Source: JBDREF01 sp043820045 (GTDB lineage: Bacteria; Planctomycetota; Phycisphaerae; Sedimentisphaerales; Anaerobacaceae). From it: DNA of 20,936 nucleotides. Under the pieces are notes generated by a model. It was given only the letters and a program-made list of their open reading frames with translations, did not search any database and was not told where the DNA came from. Shown piece by piece: positions 15,307 through 20,936 of this stretch. The stretch spans positions 1 to 20,936 of the forward strand of contig JBDREF010000053.1 in NCBI GenBank assembly GCA_043820045.1. Direction: 5' to 3'. The position numbers were made by a program, and so were the translations under genes. Each line of letters starts with the position of its first letter. Positions within the stretch are counted from its first letter, which is position 1.

Positions 15307-15335
15307 TTGGCTTTTGGGTCGTTTTGTTGTAGAAT
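15307..15335 (+). promoter_or_regulatory. Promoter for the exported 212-aa protein
   Basis: TTGGCT (15307-15312) and TAGAAT (15330-15335) are separated by exactly 17 bases, with four and five matches to the sigma-70 consensus. Transcription would start near 15342, about 64 bases before the ATG. Confidence 0.5.
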
Positions 15336-15405
15336 ATAGATTGAAATTCTTGTCTTGGTTTCAAGCAAGGATAAAGACACATGGTTTTCTGATGAGGACG
15401 ATACG

Positions 15406-16044
15406 ATGAAAAGGGTCGTTTGTGGAATATGGGCAATCTGGGCAGTAATAGCTTGTACATCTCTGGCTGCACCTGAGCCGGCTATCGTGCCTGCCCCAGG
15501 GCAGTGGACTGTAGATGTCGAATTCACTCATCTGCAGCAAATCGTTTTGCGCCGGGGGCCCCGTAACCAGCCCGTGCGGTTCTGGTACACCATACTTACA
15601 CTCACCAACCACACCGGCAACGACGTCGATTTCTACCCCAAATGCGACCTGATGACTGACAGTTTTCAGATTCTATCGGCCGGCCGCGCGGTAACACCTG
15701 CCGTTTTCGAGCAAATCAAGACACGTCATAGGAGCAAATACCCATTCCTTGAACCTTTAGAGCAGGCCGGCAACAAGATACTTGAGGGGGAAGACAACGC
15801 AAAGGATATCGCGGTCATTTGGGCTGATTTTGATGATAAGGCCACCAATATTAAGCTTTTCATAACCGGTATCAGTAACGAAACGGCCGTAGTGGACCAT
15901 CCGATTTCAAAAGATGACGCTGGTACACCCCTGCGGGTTTTCCTGAGAAAAACGCTCGAACTCAGTTATGACCTTAAAGGTGATCCGGCTCTAAGATCCG
16001 ATGCAAGCTTGACTTATAAGGGAAAACGCTGGATTATGAGATAG
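15406..16044 (+). CDS. Exported protein of unknown function, 212 aa
   Basis: I do not recognise a named family. The chosen ATG at 15406 has GAGG 8 bases upstream and starts directly with a signal sequence, MKRVVCGIWAIWAVIACTSLA; the longer frame from 15355 would put charged residues before it. V14-I15-A16-C17 fits a lipobox, so it may be a lipoprotein, while SLA-A at 19-22 would suit ordinary signal peptidase. The mature part is mixed beta-rich with recognisable stretches: GQWTVDVEFTHLQQIVL, RFWYTILTLTNHTGNDVDFYPKCDLMTD and NIKLFITGISNETAVVDH, then a C-terminal FLRKTLELSYDL and YKGKRWIMR. The sequence reads like an immunoglobulin-like or DUF4352-like extracytoplasmic domain. It is a single-gene unit with its own promoter. 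Likely an envelope protein with unknown partner. Confidence 0.78.
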   Translation: MKRVVCGIWAIWAVIACTSLAAPEPAIVPAPGQWTVDVEFTHLQQIVLRRGPRNQPVRFWYTILTLTNHTGNDVDFYPKCDLMTDSFQILSAGRAVTPAVFEQIKTRHRSKYPFLEPLEQAGNKILEGEDNAKDIAVIWADFDDKATNIKLFITGISNETAVVDHPISKDDAGTPLRVFLRKTLELSYDLKGDPALRSDASLTYKGKRWIMR

Positions 16045-16618
16045 TGGTTTCAGGTTGCCCGGTGCTTTTTTCCTGGCCGCGACAGGCTTTAAATAAGGGT
16101 GGACGACAAAGTTGGCCAGTTGCGACCGAATAGGCGAGAACATCTGGCGCAGGAGGGAGGAGGGGCTAAGGATAAAAGATTAGATTAACGAACGGGCAGG
16201 AGGTATTAGTGATCCTGAGAGAGAACCGCCGGACAGAACGCGCACTCACCGTGCAGGAAAAAGAGTGAGATTCTTCATGCCCACTTGGAGTCATACACTG
16301 GCTCTACAAGCGATAAACGCCTTAACCAAATTTCCCACAGATCCGTCGTCTGTTCTGCAACCGACTAACATCGGTTTTTCGAAGGTTTTGACGTCCGGTT
16401 TTCGGCGTTTTATCAGCGGAATTTCATTTTACCCAAGGCGTTTTTCTAAGGCCGAGGTCGCCCGCTTTTCGAGCGTATTGCTGCGAAATCGTCTGAAAAC
16501 TCGCCATCTCAAGTAGTCTGAATAACTAAATGTCCAATTGATAATTTGTTTGTCAAGCTGACTTTAATGTCGTATAATAATGTAGGTTTGGAATTGCAGT
16601 TGCTATAAGGTAAATACC
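16045..16618. other. Intergenic region upstream of pilB
   Basis: The 574-base gap holds the pilB promoter (16550-16578) at its right end. A six-T run at 16067-16072, just after the exported-protein gene, has no clear stem before it. A purine-rich stretch lies near 16150-16180. Around 16265-16516 frames stay open on both strands, but no domain, signal peptide or ribosome-binding site was seen, so no gene is called. Confidence 0.5.
16550..16578 (+). promoter_or_regulatory. Strong sigma-70 promoter for the pilB operon
   Basis: TTGTCA (16550-16555; five of six) and TATAAT (16573-16578; six of six) are separated by the optimal 17 bases. The predicted start near 16585 leaves a short leader of about 35 bases to the pilB ATG. 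Confidence 0.75.
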
Positions 16619-18388
16619 ATGGGAAAGATGCAAGCAACAGAAAAAATGCCCCCCGTAGAACAGCTTAAGGGCAGGACTCTCGGCAGAATACTCATAAAGA
16701 TGGGCATCCTGAGCAGGGAGAAAGTGCACGAGTGCCTGAAAATCCAAAGCCAGCGATCGGGTAAGGTACAGATAGGCCAGGTTTTCCTTGAGTTGGGGTT
16801 GGTCGATGAGGGTCAACTGCAAATGGCATTGGCAGCGCAGCGCGGGATGGAGTACGTTAGCCTGGACGGCCTCGATATCCCTGCCGACGTGGTCGAGAAG
16901 GTGCCGGCACAGATGGCAAAGACATATCACATCGTGCCGATCGAATACAACAAGCAACAGAATGAATTAATCGTCGCCCTTGACAACCCTGAGAATTTCA
17001 GGGCCACCGACGACCTGAGCACGCTAATGGGCTTCAAGGTCACGGCAAAGATAACCGACTCCGATGCGCTCGAAAAGACTCTGACCAAGTACTACGAGAC
17101 ACAACAAGACGAAAACATCAATGAGTTAATAGACGAGATACAAGGCGACACGTTTCTGGCGGAATTCGACGGCAGGAACCAGAGTATCGACCTGGATGAA
17201 TTGAAGGAACTGTCCGAGTCAAACCCGGTCAAGAAACTGCTTAACCTGGTTCTGCTGCAGGCGATTCGCGACAAGGCATCGGACATCCATTTTGAGCCGT
17301 TCGAAGACGAATACAAGATGCGCTACCGTATCGACGGTGTGCTTTATGAAATGGTCCCACCCCCGAAGTATATTGCCACCGCATTGAGTTCGCGTATAAA
17401 AGTTATGGCAGACCTTGACATAGCTGAAAGACGTCTGCCACAGGACGGACGTATATCGCTGACGGTCCAAGGCAATCCTATCGACCTGCGAGTAAGCGTT
17501 CTGCCCACCATGTTCGGAGAAAGTGTCGTCTTGCGTGTTCTGGATAGAAGTCAGGCAAGCTTTAATATCGCCGAGCTTGGCTTGACCACCGACCAACAGG
17601 AACTGGTTCGCAAACTTATTCACAAGCCTAACGGCATCATTATTGTCACGGGCCCGACGGGATGCGGCAAAACGACTACTCTTTACTCGGCCCTCAACGA
17701 ACTCAACGACGTTGCAACTAAAATAATCACTACCGAAGACCCTGTCGAGTATGACGTCGACGGCCTCGTCCAGGTTCAGATGAAGCCGGATATTGGACTG
17801 ACCTTTGCAAGGTGCCTTCGCTCGATTTTGCGTCAGGACCCCGACATTATATTAGTCGGTGAGATCCGTGACCTCGAAACCGCGCAGATAGCAGCGCAGG
17901 CCTCGCTGACAGGCCACGTCGTATTCACCACGTTGCATACGAACGATGCCCCAAGTTCGGTCGCGCGACTTCTGGATATGGGCATCGAACCGTTTCTTAT
18001 GACCGCCACACTGGAAGGGATTATTGCCCAGCGCCTCATAAGAAAGATATGCGAAAACTGCAAGACGCAGTTCGAACCCACCGAAGCTCAGCTTATGGAA
18101 TTGCAGCTTCGGCCCGACGACGTTAAAGGAAAGAAGTTCCATTACGGCCGAGGTTGCAGCAAGTGCAATGGCACCGGCTACAAAGGACGAATAGGTATCT
18201 TTGAAATCATGGTATTCAACGACGAAATACGAGACCTGGTTATGAACCAGGCCTCAACAAACGTTTTGCGCTCCGCCGCCCAAAAAGCGGGCATGAGATT
18301 GCTCCGCGAAAACGGCATGGTTGCAATCTACGACGGCATCACGACTATAGACGAGATTGTAAAAGAAACGATGATGGAAAACGTGTAA
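16619..18388 (+). CDS. pilB: Type IV pilus / type II secretion assembly ATPase PilB/GspE
   Basis: The 589-aa cytoplasmic hexameric ATPase drives prepilin polymerisation with PilC. The N-terminal part (about 19-75) has two consecutive MshEN-like units: TLGRILIKMGI...Q43 and QIGQVFLELGL...Q74. These recall the c-di-GMP-binding motif of MshE (RLGxx...LxxxLxxQ), but the leading Arg is Thr20 and Gln51. The ATPase core has PVKKLLNLVL and ASDIHFEP (220-227), Walker A GPTGCGKT (345-352), Asp box TTEDPVEYDV (371-380), Walker B DPDIILVGEIRD (407-418) and His box TGHVVFTTLHTNDA (431-444). The zinc site is C478-EN-C481 and C513-SK-C516. TAAGG lies about 8 bases before the ATG. It is first in the rightward operon, with pilC 68 bases after. 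Confidence 0.95.
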   Translation: MGKMQATEKMPPVEQLKGRTLGRILIKMGILSREKVHECLKIQSQRSGKVQIGQVFLELGLVDEGQLQMALAAQRGMEYVSLDGLDIPADVVEKVPAQMAKTYHIVPIEYNKQQNELIVALDNPENFRATDDLSTLMGFKVTAKITDSDALEKTLTKYYETQQDENINELIDEIQGDTFLAEFDGRNQSIDLDELKELSESNPVKKLLNLVLLQAIRDKASDIHFEPFEDEYKMRYRIDGVLYEMVPPPKYIATALSSRIKVMADLDIAERRLPQDGRISLTVQGNPIDLRVSVLPTMFGESVVLRVLDRSQASFNIAELGLTTDQQELVRKLIHKPNGIIIVTGPTGCGKTTTLYSALNELNDVATKIITTEDPVEYDVDGLVQVQMKPDIGLTFARCLRSILRQDPDIILVGEIRDLETAQIAAQASLTGHVVFTTLHTNDAPSSVARLLDMGIEPFLMTATLEGIIAQRLIRKICENCKTQFEPTEAQLMELQLRPDDVKGKKFHYGRGCSKCNGTGYKGRIGIFEIMVFNDEIRDLVMNQASTNVLRSAAQKAGMRLLRENGMVAIYDGITTIDEIVKETMMENV

Positions 18389-18456
18389 GAGAAGGGCTCG
18401 ACTCGTTATGTATCGAAACTTAATTGCCAATCGTCAATACAGAGGAGGTAATTAAC

Positions 18457-19713
18457 ATGCCTGTTTTTCAATATTCAGCACTGGACGCGCAGGGCGTGGA
18501 AGTAAAAGACGAAATTGACGCCCTCAGTCAAAAAGAGGCGATAAGCAAGATCAGGAACATGGGATATTTTCCCACGAAGGTCAGCGCTCGAGGAGCGGCG
18601 AAAAAGGCCGGCGCAAGGGCCGGCGGTCAGCCCAAAAAGAGACGTGGCGCGGGCGGCAAAGTCAAGATCAAACAGGTTACTCAGTTTGCACGGCAACTCT
18701 CGACACTCCAGGACGCTGGTCTGCCGATTTTGCGGTCGCTCAGGATTCTTGAGGAGCAGCAGAAATCAGGGACCTTCAGGAGGGTCATCGGCTACGTGGC
18801 CGATGATATCGAAGGCGGCTCGACGCTTTCAGAGGCGTTGGGCCGGCACCCCAGGGCTTTTGACCGGCTGTTGGTCAGTATGGTGGCGGCGGGCGAGACC
18901 GGCGGCGTGCTGGATCTGATCCTTGCACGTGTGGCCGACTTTATGGAAAAGGCACAGAAGCTAAAAGCGCGTGTCAAGAGTGCAATGATTTACCCGATTG
19001 TCGTTTTGAGCGCGGCGTTCCTTATCCTCCTGGGATTGATGCTCTTCGTGGTGCCACAGTTCGAGAGTGCACTTACCGAAATGACAGGCGGCGGCCAATT
19101 ACCCGCCATAACGAGAGTTGTGCTCGCGGTAAGCGGATGGATCGCGCTTCAGTACGGATGGGCCGTCCTGTTGGGAGTGCCTTTCGCGCTCACTTTCGTA
19201 ATGAAGACTATAAGGCGATTTAAGCCGGGCAGGTATGTCCTGGACGCGGTACAACTGAAACTGCCGGTGATGGGCCAGCTTACCAGTAAGGTTTCGGTTA
19301 CCCGGTGGACGAGAACATTGGGGACGCTGATCAGTGCCGGCGTGCCGATTCTCGATGCCATTCACGTTACACAAGAGACGTCGGGAAACGAGGTTTATGC
19401 CAAAATGCTCGGCAATGTTCACAATTCCATCCGACAGGGCGACACGTTCGCCGGCCCGCTGCGGCAATCGAAGACCGTTGACGGAATCGTCACCAACATG
19501 GTTGCCGTAGGCGAGGAGACGGGCGACCTGGACAAGATGCTTCTGAAAGTGGCAGACAACTTCGACGAACAGGTTGACGTGCTGGTCGCCTCGCTGATGT
19601 CCATGCTCGAGCCGATCATGATCGTGGTTCTCGGCGGCATGGTGATGGTCATCGTTCTGGCAATATTTGCACCGATGATACAGATCATTACGAGCTTAAG
19701 CTCGTCTGCGTAA
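18457..19713 (+). CDS. pilC: Inner-membrane platform protein PilC/GspF
   Basis: PilC is the polytopic inner-membrane platform that couples the PilB ATPase to pilin assembly. The start is fixed by AGGAGG (18443-18448) eight bases before ATG 18457, giving 418 aa. An in-frame TTG at 18424 would put the ribosome-binding site inside the gene. After the N-terminal MPVFQYSALDAQG and a Lys/Ala/Gly-rich linker (about 47-68), two GspF domains follow. The first (about 72-195) has FARQLSTLQDAGLPILRSL and MVAAGETGG; the second (about 275-395) has TRTLGTLISAGVPILDAI and MVAVGEETGDLD. Three membrane helices lie near 177-200, 232-250 and 385-412. It lies between pilB and a pseudopilin, the standard order. 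Confidence 0.94.
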   Translation: MPVFQYSALDAQGVEVKDEIDALSQKEAISKIRNMGYFPTKVSARGAAKKAGARAGGQPKKRRGAGGKVKIKQVTQFARQLSTLQDAGLPILRSLRILEEQQKSGTFRRVIGYVADDIEGGSTLSEALGRHPRAFDRLLVSMVAAGETGGVLDLILARVADFMEKAQKLKARVKSAMIYPIVVLSAAFLILLGLMLFVVPQFESALTEMTGGGQLPAITRVVLAVSGWIALQYGWAVLLGVPFALTFVMKTIRRFKPGRYVLDAVQLKLPVMGQLTSKVSVTRWTRTLGTLISAGVPILDAIHVTQETSGNEVYAKMLGNVHNSIRQGDTFAGPLRQSKTVDGIVTNMVAVGEETGDLDKMLLKVADNFDEQVDVLVASLMSMLEPIMIVVLGGMVMVIVLAIFAPMIQIITSLSSSA

Positions 19714-19769
19714 AAACGAAACTGATAAACTGAGAATTTGGCGAAACGTTAGAAAGTAAGGAGAAAAAA

Positions 19770-20672
19770 ATGAAATCCAACGTCAAACAATCCAACAGAA
19801 GAGCCGCCTTTACCATTGTCGAGCTGCTGACCGTCATGAGTATTATCGTGATTCTCATAGGTCTTCTTGTGCCGGCTCTTAACAAAGTCAGGGAGTTCGC
19901 CCAGGAGGTAAAGCAAAAGGCGCAGCTCAAGAGCATCGACACGGCGATAGAGCTTTTCAACACCACGTTCGACGGCTATCCGGACTCGAGTGCCACAGGC
20001 CCGGACGGTCCGGAGTACTGCGGCGCGATGAAGCTTTGCGAGGCAGTTATGGGTCAGGACCTGCAGGGCTTTCATCCGGATTCGATTTTCAGAGCCGACG
20101 GCACGGACGGCTTCAGGCCTTTATATCCGGATGCAAACAACGTCTCTCAGGCGGCATACAGAGACAATCTCAGTATGAGAAAAGGTCCTTACCTGCCACT
20201 CGACAACGCAAACGCCTTCTGGCTAAGCGACTTGTATGCCGATACCGGACCTTTCGCACGCAGGCACTTTGTGCTTTGCGACGTGTTTAAGCGAGTAACG
20301 CACCGCACCACCGGCAAAAAGGTCGGTATGCCCATACTTTACTACAAGGCAAACACGGCAAACACCAGGCATATGGTCAATATCCCGGATGACCCTCAGA
20401 ACATCTACAACTACAGGGATAATCAAACGCTGCTTATGCTTGGCAAGCCGTGGGACGCAGGAGTTGCGGGGCGCACTCCACACAGACTTGCGTTAGAGAA
20501 CGGCCAACCGGGCGTACGGTTCTACATGAATACGAAGAACGACAAAGTCACGACGGCGTCCAGGCCCCACAGGGCGGATACGTTCATCTTGATTTCAGCA
20601 GGGCACGATGGAGAATACGGCACGCCCGACGACATATGCAACTATGAATGGAAGTACCGGGAACTGCCGTAG
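19770..20672 (+). CDS. Large type II secretion / type IV pilus pseudopilin-like protein
   Basis: The 300-aa protein has a class III prepilin signal: a basic leader, MKSNVKQSNRRAA, followed by FTIVELLTVMSIIVILIGLLVPAL. The cut would fall between Ala13 and Phe14, with Glu18 at mature position +5. The -1 residue is Ala rather than the usual Gly. The N-terminal helix continues as a charged coil (NKVREFAQEVKQKAQLKSIDTAIELF). The large globular domain ends with ISAGHDGEYGTPDDICNYEW, resembling the calcium-binding C-terminal loop of GspG-like pseudopilins. AAGGAG is 6 bases before the ATG. Its size is twice that of a normal major pilin and typical of planctomycete prepilin-like proteins, so it is probably a pseudopilin with a special head domain. 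Confidence 0.87.
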   Translation: MKSNVKQSNRRAAFTIVELLTVMSIIVILIGLLVPALNKVREFAQEVKQKAQLKSIDTAIELFNTTFDGYPDSSATGPDGPEYCGAMKLCEAVMGQDLQGFHPDSIFRADGTDGFRPLYPDANNVSQAAYRDNLSMRKGPYLPLDNANAFWLSDLYADTGPFARRHFVLCDVFKRVTHRTTGKKVGMPILYYKANTANTRHMVNIPDDPQNIYNYRDNQTLLMLGKPWDAGVAGRTPHRLALENGQPGVRFYMNTKNDKVTTASRPHRADTFILISAGHDGEYGTPDDICNYEWKYRELP

Positions 20673-20702
20673 CGAATCATTCACCCAGCAGCAGATGCGT
20701 GG

Positions 20703-20885
20703 ATGCAAGAGGCTGTGTCGGCAAAAGGTATTCTGGCCAAGTTGTGGGGACGCTGGAAGGTCGGCTGGGACGTCAATATGCCTTTTGAGCAATTCGCAGG
20801 AGAAACCTGCTGGGCAGTGGCCGCAAGGAAGACCAATAGATTGCTGCCGCCAATAGATATGGAAAGGAGCAGCCGTGAAGCGTGA
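20703..20885 (+). CDS. Possible 60-aa small protein between prepilin genes
   Basis: The ATG-to-TGA frame overlaps the next prepilin start by 11 bases. The product (MQEAVSAKGILAKLWGRWKVGWDV...) is tryptophan-rich with no known motif. There is no ribosome-binding site before 20703. The only support is the uninterrupted frame within an otherwise unusually long 202-base operon gap. Confidence 0.2.
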   Translation: MQEAVSAKGILAKLWGRWKVGWDVNMPFEQFAGETCWAVAARKTNRLLPPIDMERSSREA

Positions 20886-20936
20886 AAAATCAGCGTTTAC
20901 GATGATAGAGATGTTGATAGTGTTAGGGATAATAGC
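20875..20936 (+). CDS. Prepilin-type protein, 5' part only
   Basis: A GTG start is preceded by AAAGGAG (20863-20869) at 5 bases. The visible 20 residues, MKREKSAFTMIEMLIVLGII, form a short basic leader, a cleavage site Ala7-Phe8, and Glu12 at mature position +5, followed by the hydrophobic assembly helix. The gene continues beyond the window. As with the preceding pseudopilin, Ala stands at -1. It is the fourth recognisable gene of the pilB operon. Confidence 0.82.
   Translation, partial: MKREKSAFTMIEMLIVLGII

Larger units (their letters stand above)
14729..15405. other. Intergenic region between divergent mgtE and exported-protein genes
   Basis: This is a 677-base gap. It holds the possible mgtE promoter, the promoter at 15307-15335, and between them about 300 bases (14908-15212) that stay open on both strands without recognisable motifs. 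A minus-strand terminator-like element sits at 15230-15261: CCTGC and GCAGG arms followed by CC and a run of seven T's. No gene transcribed toward that terminator is known here. Confidence 0.45.

Noticed and set aside
18424..18456. Upstream TTG start for pilC
   Set aside because: The AGGAGG site lies inside this extension and points to ATG 18457; PilC proteins begin at MPVFQYSALD.

Overview
The window most likely comes from a planctomycete, probably class Phycisphaerae. Four things suggest this: a secreted protein ending in a dockerin/EF-hand-like motif typical of that group, large prepilin-like proteins with an FTxxE start, a CvpA-like protein and a membrane-anchored GspE-like protein placed behind pilT, and short lineage-type hypothetical proteins. 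This is inferred from protein style; no rRNA or marker gene is present.

Layout. (1) 1-5302, minus strand: an extracellular polysaccharide block. In transcription order it holds a Wzz-like chain-length/co-polymerase protein, a 0.3 kb gap, then a tight run of extended-SDR sugar-nucleotide epimerase/dehydratase, sugar-phosphate nucleotidyltransferase, GT4 glycosyltransferase and GT2 glycosyltransferase. The GT2 loses family similarity near its C-terminus, just before a perfect palindrome at the window edge. (2) 5569-7360, minus strand: a two-gene unit with its own promoter. It encodes an exported protein with two tandem copies of an unusual CDICG/LALHYM-HGSF module plus a terminal EF-hand loop, and an overlapping small cysteine-rich protein. 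(3) 7361-8102: a mostly non-coding stretch with a 12-bp inverted repeat framing about 100 nt, followed by a 49-aa plus-strand gene. (4) 8103-12413, minus strand: a near-consensus promoter followed by pilT, a membrane-anchored GspE-like protein with a broken Walker A motif, and a CvpA-like membrane protein. (5) 12827-14728: a small HEAT-like repeat protein (plus) converging on an MgtE magnesium transporter (minus). (6) 15307-16044: an exported conserved-type protein of unknown function. (7) 16550-20936, plus strand: a second near-consensus promoter followed by pilB, pilC, a large pseudopilin and the start of a second prepilin. This is a type IV pilus / type II secretion assembly operon that runs off the window.

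How it fits together. PilB (extension ATPase), PilC (platform) and the prepilins form an assembly machine. PilT (retraction ATPase) is encoded in a separate leftward operon about 4 kb away, together with a probable pseudo-ATPase that keeps the zinc tetracysteine site but lacks the Walker lysine, Asp box and His box. The combination of pilT, pseudo-ATPase and CvpA-like protein is the most interesting candidate for an undescribed pilus or secretion accessory module. No rRNA, tRNA, CRISPR array or complete insertion sequence was seen.
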